Shown one piece after another: positions 51,101 to 63,888 of a stretch of DNA of 64,000 nt (the first letter of the stretch is position 1; each line of letters begins with the position of its first letter). Both the position numbers and the translations under genes were made by a program. The notes beneath the pieces are model-generated. The model did not search any database, was not told the origin of the DNA, and saw nothing but the letters and a program-made list of their open reading frames with translations. The stretch covers positions 20,726,001 to 20,790,000 of the forward strand of contig NC_092312.1 of assembly GCF_036785885.1 (NCBI RefSeq), written 5' to 3'. The stretch comes from Coffea arabica (lineage: Eukaryota; Streptophyta; Magnoliopsida; Gentianales; Rubiaceae).

Positions 51101-53732
51101 GGTCGTCACATTATGATAACATCACTTGGTAGTATTTACAAATTATTTACCACAGAATTAATCACACTCTTGAGAACTGGATCATTAATGAACTTACTTT
51201 TGCTTCAGCTTAATCTCTAAAAATTGAGATTTGGATACATGAGCTAATCCTCAGGATCAAAAGAGCCCTCAGAAAATTGAAAAGCTTTCTGGAAATGTAA
51301 CAGACTTTGAGAACCTAATCCTTATCCATGATTTAAACAATAAAAAGGAGCACCTACTGATATTTTTAATGACAGAAATAGACATTGTTTCACTCTTCTG
51401 AACCGTATTTTGTCCCTCAAGGCCCATAGTACAAGTAGCTCATCCAAAAAAACTACCTTTTGAAATAGGAAAAAGGTGCTATATCCATGATTTCATATTC
51501 AGGAATTAAAAGTGGAAGGAGATAATCCTGAAAGAGTCGTCAGAGAATAAGGCAATACCATAGGGTGCTAAGAATATAACTTAGTATATACAGGGGGTAG
51601 AACCAGAATACCTGCAAAGAATCATCATATCGAGTTATTCCTTTTGCTCAAAAGGGATTAATAAAATATCAACTGATAAAACTCGTCCAAAACTATAGTA
51701 TAGATATTATCGGGATTTTTCATTTTCCAGCAAAAAGAGCAAATAAAATTTTGAAATTTTATTGAAACACTTGCAAGCAATGTTATAACATTATATTATA
51801 ACCATATATAGAATTTGAAGCTAATATCAAGGTACACAAGTTGAAAATTCGCCAAACTATTGAAGTTCAACAATAGGGTTACTTACATAGAAGAGCTGTA
51901 CAAGTCCTAGGCGTAAGAAGGAATAAAATCTCAAAGTACCCCCAAATGGGCATGATTCAAGAGAATGTTTGTCTGGGCACTGATTGGGTAGTATCCATTG
52001 CAGCACTGGGATTATCACTGCTTTTAGTGTCAATATACTGCACATCAAGAATGCTTGCTCAATGTCATTCAAACAGAATATTAAAGTACAGCTGACAGAC
52101 CAAATAAAGGGAGAGCACAAAACTCTACCACTAGATCATTACACGTGAAGTAGAAATGAAAATTGAGAATCAACTGAAAAGTACAATCCGAAACATAGTT
52201 TCAAAATCAAGTTACAACAGAGTAAAATGGAAAAAGTATGTGCATTTCATAGAGCTAGGAACCCGCATTTGTTCTGCAAGGCAATATTTACTCTAGCTTA
52301 AGTAAGACAAAACTGATTGTAAATCTCTAGCACAGTTCTGGTATGCCTTAAAGCAATTGTGCGCTTTTTCTCTTTGCTCTTCAGTCATAACACTTAAAAG
52401 AAGTATCTAAGTGGATAATTCAGATTCTTGAGCTGTTAATCCAGAGCCACAATTATGTACTTGTGATTATGACATCAGACTTCGTTTTCCTGCTAACTCG
52501 TTGCTTATTCCTCTTTGGTACCAAGAAATAAAGAGTTATTATAGCCCTTTCCTCCTCCTCTATCATATTATGCTAAATGATTTAGTGGAACAGGTAACTT
52601 TGTAAACAAATAATGCGAGGTTCACTTGTCCTCTCAGGAGCTTAGTGTTCGCTCATGGGGAGATGGCAGGGTTTGGGCATTGTGGGTCCATGTCAGTTAG
52701 ATTGCAAATACAATGATACCTCAAGGAAGGTAGAAAACAACAGGCTGACTAAATCGGTAAACATAGGAGGCACTGAGTATGATCTCCCACAGCCTGCAAT
52801 GCTCCTCCGCTTTCAAAATAGGTGTATTTGCATCCATTAATTTTGAGAAACTCTTAAAATATGGAGTGAACAAAGTTGTTTTGTCGATGCCGTGCCTTAT
52901 GTCAGTGGCGGATCTACTTGAAGGTCAATGGGGACATGTGCCCCCATCGATGCCCCCATTGACCAGAGGGAAATTTCATTTCTAACCATTGGATTTAAAA
53001 AATATTTGATTTTTTCCCTACTAATTTATGAATGTGCCCCCACTGACCACAGGAAAAATGTACATTTGAACATTGGGTTGTCAAAAAAAAATTGTTTTCA
53101 CCTTTATATTTGGTACAAATTCAACATAAAAATGTGTCCATGAGTGATTAGGTAATAATTTTTAATAAAAATTCACATACCAGACATAATTCATCACTTG
53201 ATTATGATTACATGTCCAAACTCAATACTATAATGTGTTTAATATAGTGTTGACCTTTTATGTCCACCAAAAATTCGTACGATAGCTAGTTGTAGAACAT
53301 TAGTTAGTTCCTCGTGTCCTCTGGTCTTCTTATTGGTTATATAGGCTCTTACATGATACTATTGAGAGTGTGTATATTATTATTGCCGAATACTAATTGC
53401 AAAACTAAAAAAAATTATATTAATTGAGCCCCCACTGAAATTTTTTTTCTGGCTCCGCCACCGGCAGTGGCATATGTGCAACCATTTAATGTGTCAAAAA
53501 AAATAACAAAATTCAACCTCAATATCATTACTAAACTTCAACTCCAAAAAAGGACAGATTAACCTTCCAATTTTTCACCAAAAAATCAAAATTGCAGTTT
53601 GTTCTATCCACCTTGAAATTCACAAGAGGCTTAGTCATTACTGGTAAGACATGTTTGATTCAATGTTTAGAACAGTACACCATCCTCAGCCTAAATATAA
53701 AAAACGCCTTTTTCAACAAAGAGAAGCTCAAT

Positions 53733-53768
<36 letters not shown>

Positions 53769-54269
53769 TTTAGAAAAAAAACGACATTATTGTCAATCCT
53801 TCCAAATACAGCACAAGACATTTCCTCTAAGCATACAGTAGCTACATATAAGTATAACAGATGGACGGTAGAAGAAAAAAAAAAAGTTCCAAAAAATCCT
53901 CAAAAAAAAAAAGCTCTTTCAACTAACTGGGGACAATCATCAATTAATAAATGAAAATTGACAGAGCAAGAGAGATATGGATGGGAGTACCTTCCTAGAA
54001 AGATGAAGCCATTTAAGAGAAAACACTGGCCAGTACGGATCGTAAGCTCCCTCGACCTTCAATTCAACAGCAAAAATATTCATGAGAGGAGCAGCAATTG
54101 GAAGAACGGAAGCAGATGAAATATTTGATCAGCAAAGGAGAGAAGACCTAAGACAGTAGATTACGACACGGTGAAGACAGCAGGCTTCTCGGAGACCTTC
54201 CAGCCATAGCAGCGACGCCTGCTTCGATTTTGCTCTGAGAGTGGCCATCGGAGGGCCGAGGCTTTCCAT
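48191..54269 (-). CDS. EI24: EI24-like membrane protein, 10 exons
   Basis: This is the plant homologue of etoposide-induced protein 2.4 (EI24/EPG-4; Arabidopsis At4g06676), a multi-pass ER membrane protein linked in animals to autophagy. Exons on the minus strand are 54269-54148, 54056-53991, 52037-51887, 51611-51559, 50643-50509, 50375-50312, 50221-50136, 50045-49963, 48922-48846 and 48310-48191. They join in phase to 318 residues. Landmarks are LLWLEGLREACCLHRVVIYC, RTGQCFLLNGFIFLGS, LQWILPNQCPD, FWFYPLYILSYIL, WYNDIAKYGF, GIAEQVYSVLLL, FVPYIGKAINFLLLSWMYAY, YKWNLSGLSLDKRLDFFESN and FFFSPLVSYGVMAILYPL. An in-frame ATG at 54368 would add 33 residues. The stop at 48191 overlaps a good splice donor (TC/GTAAGA), so a further 3' exon is possible. 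A transposon lies in intron 2. Confidence 0.93.
52904..53468. mobile_element. Non-autonomous DNA element in intron 2 of the EI24-like gene
   Basis: CAGTGGCGGATCTACTTGAA on the left faces TGGCTCCGCCACCGGCAGTGG on the right. GTGGCGGAnC ends of this type recur in plant genomes. GTGCCCCCA.TGACCA occurs twice inside (about 52937 and 53034). No clear target duplication was found, so the class is open. Confidence 0.55.
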
Positions 54270-55761
54270 GTCGGAAATTTGCCCAGAAATTAAATCAGAG
54301 GCTAATGATTGGGTCGTTTGAAGTGGGGGTGCGTCGTATACTACTTTTGCTCCCACGATTACGAACAAGGCAATAAACTCCTCAGCTCAGCTACGACTAC
54401 AGTAAAGACACAGAAGGCCAATGCAGTCGCTAAACTGCTTGGAGTAGTTCTGGCTTCCAAGAAACCAACGCCAAGTGGGAAATATGGCTTTTACTGTATT
54501 CTGCGCTTCCTTTTAGCCCTTTGTGACATGGAAGAAAAGGAAATAAAAATACCAATGATGTAAGCTTGACAGGGAAAATTGAATTTAGGCCAAAGCAAGG
54601 TAGATTCTAATAATATGCCACCAGGCAGCCCTATGGCCTGGCGGTCACCACCAAGCATTTAACTCAAGGTGGCGTTGGAAGGTCAAGGGATTCGATCCTT
54701 GTCTCTCATCAAATTATCACTATATATATATATATATATATGTGGCCGTCTTTAATGGAATTTCTATTCTCATCGACTCCTCCTTTTCATAGATTAAGAT
54801 AGATTAAGTTACAAAAATATTACCGTTGCAAAAATTATAATTTGGACCATAACAATACAACGTAACTCACAACTCTAAACAAATTGTTCTTGTGCTTCAG
54901 AATAAAAAACTACTTGCCTTTCTTGAAAAATAAAGCATACACATTAAACAAATACAACAAAACTATATACATGTTAAATCGCTGTGTTTTTGAAGGGGTA
55001 TATGTAACTATAAAAGTTTAAGAGAGCTACATAAATTTAGCACAAACTTTGTGAATTTATGCCATTTTGAACTTGCATTTTCCTTTTCTCCTTTTCCTCT
55101 ATATTTTTTGATTTAGGTGAAGCAGAACCATCATCTGCTTTGTGTACATTTCACCCAAAAGGAGGAACATTTATCCTATGAATTCGAAAGATTGGAGAAA
55201 CTGTTTTCCTTTGCCCCTAAAATACAATACATGCTAGTCCACTCGTGCATTTATTTAATTTCTGTTCCAATTGTCTGGCAAAAAAATACATACATGAGGC
55301 AGTACATATGCTTTCAATAATTGGCATATTCTCTCTTAAAGTAAGATAATCGAGTCCACGTTCTTGAGATGCAAACTGAGAGGAACCATTTTGATTTGTA
55401 TGGACAATCTACTCAAAGATTACATTACCATCCAGTCTTCCAAGTGAGTGCCACAATTTTAAGAGGCAACTATCTAGTCGGCCTTCTTTTTTTTCTATCT
55501 ATCTTCCCTTTTCTTTTTGGTGTTGTTTTGTGGAAAAAAGAAAAAAAGAGCCAACAACAGTAAAGTATGAGTGAAGGAGAGGGAGAGATACAACAGGTGG
55601 GGGGGCAAAAACTCTTCCTTTCCTTCCGATTGTGTACAAAAGATCACATTTGGAGGCTCTGCCAAAATACAATTTCACATTGGTGTGGTCTCTTCTCCGA
55701 AGAAGCAGGACTCTGAAGAATGACGGCTGAAAATTATAAAAGGAAAAATCCCAAAAAATAA
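54270..55761. other. Spacer between the EI24-like and NIPA genes
   Basis: It contains the EI24-like promoter and leader (from 54270), a SINE-like segment at 54628-54720 followed by (TA)n, and the 3' untranslated region of the NIPA gene near 55560-55761. No other gene was seen. Confidence 0.5.
54628..54740 (+). mobile_element. SINE-like segment related to the one at 32906
   Basis: GGCCTGGCGGTCACCACC (A-box-like) and GGGATTCGATCCTTGTCTCT (B box) are followed by CATCAAATTATC and a (TA)n tail. The order and words match the minus-strand SINE at 32906-33176. No target duplication was found and the 5' end is uncertain. Confidence 0.6.
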
Positions 55762-58700
55762 TTATGTTCTGAGTGAATCCTGCCGCCTCAGAGGGATGCC
55801 TTCTTGGCCAAAACCATCCTCCTCATCAGTGTGCTTGGAAAGCCGCAACGATGTAGGTGTAGAACCTAAAAAATGCATGAACAAATGCAACATCACATAT
55901 AATTATCATTGCTACATGGGTTCACCCCAAAGAGATGAAAATAGTAGACACATGGATTCAGAAGATCTTAAAAATCAAAAGTTCGATAAAAGGTTCAGCA
56001 AAAGAGAGCATAGAGCATACTGTCCGCCATGTCTTTTGTTTTATGAAGAAGAAAGGTCCCAGAAAGAATTGTAACAAATCCACACATCTCTGTCACTATT
56101 TGCGTTGGATTCTGCCTATCCCAATCCTGTTAACAAAACGAAATTAACAACATATCCGAAAAGGGTGCTGTTTCAGAAATTACATATTAAAGCTGATCCT
56201 CGTAATATAGCATAATGGGTAACCAATCCCAATCAAGCAGAAAGGCGATGCTGTTCTGAAAAGGTAAGAGGATTACCTTGAACATGATCACGCTAGCCAA
56301 TATAGTAAAGGATGTAAACATAACGTAATAGATAGGCGAAACAACAGCCGTGTTGAATGTGTCAAGTGCCTGCATTCAACATTATGCATACATAAATTAG
56401 TAGAAGAGGAAAAGAACAGAATAAGGAAGCCCTTTGGTATGAAAAAAAAATTGATTTTTTCTTTAAAGCTGCTGCTCTCTCTTTCTCTTTCTCTTTCTCT
56501 CTGTGAGTTTGTGCGAGGGCAGACCAAACCTGGCACCTGGGAAGTGATCATCTGATTCTCAAAATTTTATCGCCTTCCCATAGGAAAGCAATATGTTTCA
56601 CAATTGAAGTTTCAACAAGAAGATCTAGATTTTGATCCATAGGGGCAGTGATTTTGTGATATACGTGGGGAAGAATCATTGTTTAAAATCCCCCCTGGTG
56701 CTTCTTATCTTGAAACAAAGATGCTTCTTATCTAGAAAGAAACACTCACCAATTGATATCTTTTAACCAATTGATTTCTTAACTATTATTTCATGGAATT
56801 CAAAAGATCAAAGGAAGACAGCACAGTCAAAGAACGAAAAGCTATTACCTTATTCAAATAGTTCATTTGGGTAATGACACAAACCATCACCACCAAAGTA
56901 AAGAACCACGTCTGTGGATATACAAGTTGATTCATTCCTGATAGCGTTAGCTTCAGAGCAATTCCGAGTGCTTTGACACTCATGACCTGTCACAGAGTAT
57001 CTCCTTAATTGATTTATTCTGTGTGAAGATTATGAAAGGATTATTTTTTTCCCTCTCAGAAAAGAATAAAAGTGTGCATACCGATAAAGATCCAACTAGC
57101 GAACACACTCCGATATAAAACAGTATGTGAGTCTGTCCATATTCAGGGATATAATGAAATATAAGGATCAGGACAGCTATTATAACCACAGCTGCATAGA
57201 AGAGAAAGGCTGCAAGAAAAATTTGCACTGACTTAGAAGGGCACGAAGAAAAAGAAGCAAGCGAAAGAAATGACCACCAAGCTTTCACCATTGCTCAAGA
57301 GACCAATCAAAAGGTTGGAGATATTAGAATTTCACCTGGTTCAGTAGCTAGCTGCCATACTTCTGCAACAGATTCAATTGCACGTTCCTGAGGAGCATGG
57401 AGTACAATTGTTGTGGAACCCACAACGCACAAGGCACAACCAAGAATTCCAAAAGTATGTAGCTTCTCTCGTAAAATTATGTGCGCAAGCACAGCACTGC
57501 AAGACAACTATTTAGTCAGTAAATGAAGCAGTGAAAATTACATCAAACCAACCAATGCGAGTTCATATCATACCTGATAATAATACTAAGTGCACCAAGG
57601 GGAGTCACTAAAATAGCAGGTGCAAATGCATAAGCTGCAAAATTAGCAATCTCTCCTACAATCACTGTTGCAACAGAGACAACCCATCAGATATATAATT
57701 GCATTTTCAGCTGTATCAGCCAACAAACAGTTCATGTAACTAATTTGCAGCAAAGTAAAAAGTTTAATAGAGAAACTTTCATCACTTCATGATGAAATAA
57801 AGAAACGGACAAATGGAATAACAGGAGAAAGAAAAGATAACGAGTAATCAAAAAAACATTAGTTCTAACAAGCAAACTAATAAAAGATCTTCTTCACAAA
57901 GTTTACTTGCTTTATAGAAAAAGGCATGCCAACCATCACAAAGAAATCAAGATGAAAGAAAAGCAGCTTCATATTTTACAAAGCAAAAGTTGGAGACTAT
58001 GCTCTGAAAATAATGTATATTAGAGCACTCCATCCTCTACACCAGACCGGTGGACAATAATAAGATGAAAAGTGGAGTGCATCTCAAACTCCGGGATATA
58101 AGTCACAGGCCTCCAAGTTCTTTACTCTTGCAGGTAAACAAATTAATTTTTGACTCTTCTTTCCACCAGATTGGGAAAAACAACAAAGATCGGATTCAAG
58201 GTTGATATATTTTCCCTCCCCAGAGAACTACATGTGGATAAGTTGTTTTAGCCTATAATACAAGAACACTTTAGAAGCATTTGCTTACAAATAACAATTC
58301 TCTTCAGAGGAAGAGAAGTTTATCAATATATAGGCTAAGTGAAGATCTTGAGAAATGCAATCCTCAAAAAACGTAAAAACCTTCCTACAGTTTATATTCC
58401 ATTGACATCCTTTAGATTTCTTACATGAAGTCAGTCATCATGTTTGAAAACAGGTTTCAGTATAAATCCAACTCAAAGTGTTAATTCATACTTGTCCCAA
58501 AATCACATAGGTGCCATCAATAAAGAATGCAAACAGAATAATCAAGAAAAATCTTCATGAAATCATACAGAATTAAAATGTTGATTCAGTTTCCTGAGTA
58601 TTAACATGAAGCTCAGAAGTCGAATAACGGGACTCGAACTCTTTAGGCTATTACTTTCAGACCCTGTCTGAAATCTGAACTCGTACTTGTCTATGCTCTT

Positions 58701-61162
58701 AATTTCAACTACAAAGTTGCAAATTAGATTCTAAAGGATCGCACCTTCAATCAACAACTTCTAACTCGTACAAATCCTGGTTTTCAGTAGAAAGCTTAAG
58801 AATCTTATTAAACCATCATAGCTGAGCACCTGTGGCCTAACGAAACAATAATACAGCCATAATCCACCTTACTGCACCTAAAATCAAGTAGCCTGATGTG
58901 TCTCTAATCCACCTCATTACATGACCCACTTTAGATCAATTTTAGCCAACAATTCTAGATGCATCATAATACGAAATGTTAATGGTTTAATATTTCAAAA
59001 GATTAAGTTTACCAGATACAAATTCTTCAATTAACAGTCTTTAGACAATAAATCTGATCACAGAGCATCTTAAATATTATGTTTCTTATGTCTCAAAATA
59101 GTGGTTCAATGTTTCCTTCCAATGTGCCATGAAAGTTGTACACAGTATACAAAATGATTTACTAGATGCATGCATGAGTAAGGGATACGCGTTAGTTTTG
59201 TCTCATGTCCGTCTTGCAACACGCAGCCTTTCAAGTGCTGTTTGTGCACTGAAACAACAGTTAATCCCAGCATTTTATTACATCAGATCAAAGCCAAGGA
59301 GCTATTCTCCAACACAACTCTAGTTTTCTCTCACCATTAATCTGCATAGATTGTCCATGCTGTCAATTTCCACTATACTTCTGCAACAGGATGTCAAATT
59401 GGTTAGACCAATTATCGGTTAAACAAATTTTGGTTATCCACAAACTCCAACTCTGGACAGAGCCATGCAAAACATTCACCTATCGTCTCAAGGAAAACAA
59501 AGTAGCATATGAACCATCCGCAGTAAGTTCATTCGTTTTTCTAATTGGTAACTCTGCATGCATTTAGACGAATTTCCTTCTAAAAGGTAAAGAAGCAGAC
59601 AAATAAGATCTCATGACCCGAGCTTAACATCATACATGGCAAAGGAATATGAATAGACAACTCACTTGTTATCATGCCCACCCACCAAAGTGGTTCATAT
59701 AGGTACGAATATCCTCCAACTCCTGAAATGGAAAATGGAAAGAGCACTATAAACTGAAAAGGTGAACAAGAACGCAAGGTAGAAAAAAAGTTCAAGCAGA
59801 ATGCATTCAGTAAATTAGTGGACCCTTTTAGTCCCAGTAAGTAATCACAATATTAGCAGTCCCACAACACAAGAGGTGCAATCTCCCTGACAAATGCTAT
59901 TTATCAACTGACTTTCCGACTTGATACTGTAATCTCAAGGGGCTTCTGCAATTCAATAGGAGCATATTTCCCAGACTATGGCCCTGTTTGATAACCCAAT
60001 TCAGCACTTTAACTTAATGGGTTCAGATCTTTACATATTCAGACGCATTTGATAATCAAAAATAAAACATCTTAATTAATAAGTGGTACTGAATTTTCTA
60101 GGCCAAACTTACTCCAAAAAATAAGTGATAAGTAAATAGCTTAATGCCAAAAAAAATAGCTTAATGCAAAATATGCTCAAATATTAAGATTTTAATACTT
60201 AATAATTTAGTAACTTAATATATTCAAACTTCAGATTTCAGATTTCAATTTTATCAAAAGTTTGCAAGATATTGTATGAAAGAAAAACGTCAGTGTTATA
60301 ACCTTATAAGCATAAGGTACTTGCAGAGTCTTTCAAGTGCACAACATGATCCTCAAACTCACTCTCCAACATCCTACGCTGTGGAGACAATGGCTAATGG
60401 TATTTTTAGAGCTAACGACAACCATGTGGAAGATAAGCTTCAAGCTAAATTTTGGAACCATCTCTTTTTCACCCTGTTATTTTGTGTGCTCCGCATTTTT
60501 GAGTTTCTCAAACAAGTCACCACTTCTACCCTAGTTTAGGTAGCTATGTCGGCAGGAAGCACAAAATGCTGGCCTGGTGTGAAAAAAGTGAAATCTCACC
60601 AAGTTTTAAATTAATTGCGCCATTGATCTAGTTCCAACACCAATGATGTAACCAAACATAAGCATACATAATGAATCAAGTCAAAATACAACGTATTCCA
60701 GTCTTCCTCCGCACCACAAATGTGAACGCAGTCAATAAAGACCTGAAGTACACTACATCTGCTTATAAAAACCTCAAAGATCTCAACTTCCAAAACTCAA
60801 AACCATCCCAAATACAAAATTACTAGTAGCTCATTCCGACAAATAAACATCGACTTCCGCAAGAGCATAACCACCCATAGGAAGTATACATCCAACTAAA
60901 TGCATCAATTTGAAGTCAACCGAAGAAATAAGAAGCGCAACAAAATAATGAGCAAAAATGAGATAAAATTACCCGCCCTGATGCCGGAAGCCCCCGCTTT
61001 CTTTAAACCCTTTTTCTTAACGATGAAGCTAGCTCCAATAAAGAGACTGGAAGACAATGCAAGAACTAGCCCTTTAATATTATCAGAGGACATGCCCTTG
61101 TACGAGTCTGTCCAGCTGCGCGAAGCCGCATCAGCAGCAGCAGACACCCCTTCTGCTGCCAT
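55762..61162 (-). CDS. NIPA: NIPA-type magnesium transporter, 9 exons
   Basis: This is a multi-pass membrane transporter of the NIPA family (DUF803, drug/metabolite-transporter fold). Animal members move Mg2+; plant members are annotated as probable magnesium transporters. Exons on the minus strand are 61162-60973, 59722-59666, 57664-57574, 57496-57336, 57209-57082, 56986-56849, 56369-56277, 56126-56021 and 55865-55762, giving 355 residues in phase. Family landmarks are [131 protein letters not shown] and the tail [20 protein letters not shown]. About nine hydrophobic segments are visible. An in-frame ATG at 61198 would add 12 residues; 61162 fits family starts better. Intron 1 carries a MITE at 59983-60259. 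Confidence 0.95.
59983..60259 (-). mobile_element. MITE of the GTTTGATAA family, copy 2, in NIPA intron 1
   Basis: It runs from CCCTGTTTGATAACCC to TTTCAATTTTATCAAAA, which is the family in opposite orientation to copies 1 and 3. GAAATCTGAAATCTGAAG on the minus strand matches GAAATTTGAAATTTGAA of copy 3. A target duplication was not clear. Confidence 0.62.
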
Positions 61163-62450
61163 TTCGTCCAAACAACCAAAAACCCTAGCCCTTATCACAA
61201 TCTCATTTCTAAAATCAATTCCACAGCAACAACTCCAAAGCCAAATTTGAACTTTTTCTGGTGGGTACCTGGGTATTTAAGTGGATCTTAACTTAAATTA
61301 GGAAAAAGTTGAAAATTTTCACAAATTCAGGGGGATTGTACGAGTTTGATTGGTGGGGTGGGGGGTTTGAAGATCTGGGTTGAGAAGAGTAGTGGGTTGG
61401 GTTTGTAGGAAGGAGAGTGTACAGCTAAGACGGGTGTTATCTTTGCTGGGATTTGCTCAGATCGGAAGGTAAAGCACATGAAGCACTGAAGAGCGTTAGA
61501 ATTTGTTGAGTAATTAGTTTTACCAGTATTAGGACTCCTCTCCGACTTCGTGTTGATGAAGACTACCCGCTAGCTTGCAGCTACTACCCGCTCCGTCAAT
61601 CTCCACCGTTATTCTGCTTGGGTAAAACCCACTTTTTGCCGCTTTCTTTTTCACCTTATCCTTTCCGATGTATTTTCTGATTTTCCGCATCACAGATTAA
61701 TTGTTATAAATGGTGATTAACTCTTTTTCTTTTTCTAATTTTTCATGATTATGGGTATTAGAAGAACTAAATATAAATCTATATTAAATCAATTTCCCAT
61801 TGCCAAGTTGATGTCATTTTCTTACGAAGAGAAGATAGAAAAGGATGAGATTTGAAAAAAAAAAATGGCAAAATGTAGTCGTGGAAAATTATAAATTAGA
61901 ACAGAACTTTTATTTCATGACCATATTATGTTGATTATTGAATTGGATTATGTTGAAAGCTTTAAATTGATAGATTTCAAAGATTTAAGAATGATGTTAT
62001 AGTTGATCTATTATAATAAAACAAAAGGGAATTTATTATTTTTTATCCATAGGTAAATCCTAATTATGAACTTAAAAGTAGCTATACAACGAATAACTTG
62101 ATTGAGCAATAAGACAATATGAATTATAAATAGAAAATTCTGAATTCAATAACTCCTACTTATTAAAAAAATATAAAAGAACGAGAAAGGTTGGACTTGA
62201 CTACCGACACTATACAATGAAAAGGAATTCCTACATTTTTTGTTTAATACAATTTTAAAATTATTGTGACTCAATCAACGCTGTATACAAGACATATTTA
62301 TCACAATTCAAGGAGGCTAGTGTATGAATTCAAATAATTACGGATGTCAATTGCGCCACACAATAAATGTGGTGGCACAGTAAATATATATACATTAATA
62401 CAATAAATATAAACATTGGAATGATAGTGTACAAAGAACACATAAAAATT
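61163..62450. other. NIPA leader and promoter side, then AT-rich spacer
   Basis: GC-richer DNA to about 61650 probably holds the NIPA leader and promoter. Beyond that the DNA is AT-rich and I see no gene or defined repeat. Confidence 0.5.
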
Positions 62451-63167
62451 TGGCTTTGTTTGGATTTTTTATTTTTTGAAAAACAAGTTTTTCCTATACA
62501 ATGTTACAGTAATATACAAATAAAAATAACTCAAAAAACGTCATATTTATACAATATATCATAAACAACTCTAAATATATCAAAAATTTTAAAAATAAGA
62601 TTTACACTATTTTCTTCTCCCATCTATCACCACCACCACCACTACCACCACTATCGTCACCCACCGTCTTTCTCCTCAATCCTCTTCCTCCCTCTTTCTT
62701 CTCCTTCTCTATCCGCTTCCTCTCTTCCCTTCCCCTTCTCCTTTCCCTTCCTCTCTCTTTTCCTACCATACCCCATCTCCTCTCCTCTAACCTCAACCAG
62801 ATCGAGACCTTTGGTTGTGACCAAAGGCCGCGATCTAGTCTCAATGAGGCAAGATTAGGGAGAGGAAGGAATGGGAAGGGCGGGGTGTGGCGAGAAATGG
62901 GATGGAAAGGAAATGATGGAAGGAGAGTGAGGGAGGAGGAGGAAAAGGGACGGGGAGAAGAGAGCATGGGGGAGAGAAAGGATGGTGATTGTGATGGGTG
63001 GAGTATTAATTTTTAAAATTATCTTAAAAATTTTTAAACTTAAAAAATGCCTTAAATATATCCCAAAAATACCTTTAAAAACATTTACATTAAAAGTTTT
63101 TCACATGCATTGTTACAGTAAAATATTTCAAAAATACTCCAAAAAACAGCTAATCCAAACGGAGCCA
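62451..63167. mobile_element. Foldback MITE-like element, 717 bp, with pyrimidine and purine arms
   Basis: The ends TGGCTTTGTTTGGATT and AATCCAAACGGAGCCA are inverted repeats, and AATGTTACAGTAA.AT near the left matches ATTGTTACAGTAAAAT near the right. Inside, 62615-62800 is strongly pyrimidine-rich and 62850-62995 strongly purine-rich on the same strand. At the centre 62808-62827 is the palindrome CCTTTGGT-TGTG-ACCAAAGG with AGATCG/CGATCT outside it. The whole element can therefore fold back on itself. No transposase was seen, and a frame through the purine-rich arm is not a gene. Confidence 0.7.
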
Positions 63168-63590
63168 CTTGTCATTATGCATTTGAATTTGAATACCAAC
63201 AATTGTATGCTATTTGTATTAGATACACACCATTTCTATGCCCTCTTGTTAATTGGCTTAGAAGGCGTGCCTTTTAGACTACAAAGAATAAGAAATCTCG
63301 TTCGTTTTGTTAATCTTTGTGCATTTTGTTTTTCGAGAATATATATGGGAAATAAGCATTAGCTAGTCAGAATCATCCAAATGAATTAGCTGGTCAACTT
63401 CCTAATTATTCAAATGATAGAGGTTGTAAATCATTTTTTCTTTTTATTTCTTTTAGGCTTGGCCAACTGTAGTTTAAGAACAAGTAAGACACAGAAACGA
63501 AAAATGCAACAAGTCAAGAGCTATGCGAACAAATATGATAAATGATCATGAAATTATATTTTTTTTACGTATATTATTGTTCATCGATTA

Positions 63591-63860
63591 TGTGTTTGAT
63601 AAAACTGAAATTTGAAAACTAAAATTTGAAATTTGAAATTTGAATCCATTAAGTTATTGAATTGTTAAATATTAAATTAAATACTTTTAATTGTTTATAA
63701 CATTCAGTAATAAGTGAATAACTTATCACTTATTTTTAAGAGTAAGTTTCGTTTAAAAAATTCAGATGATCAATTTTTTATTATCAAACGTATCTGAGTA
63801 TATTGAGATATGAATCCATTAAATTTATGTGTTGAATTGCATTATCAAACATGGTCTGAG
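63591..63860. mobile_element. MITE of the GTTTGATAA family, copy 3 (270 bp)
   Basis: It starts TGTGTTTGATAAAACTGAAA and ends GCATTATCAAACATGGTCTGAG, flanked by TTA at 63588-63590 and 63861-63863. GAAATTTGAAATTTGAAAT words and AAGTTATTGAATTGTTAAAT are shared with copies 1, 2 and 4. Confidence 0.75.
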
Positions 63861-63888
63861 TTAACCCATCATTCATTTTTGTGCTGTC

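Noticed and set aside
62602-62967. 121-codon minus-strand frame in the foldback element
   Set aside because: It is open because the strand has few stop-forming bases. The peptide is Arg/Glu/Gly and Pro/Ser low complexity.
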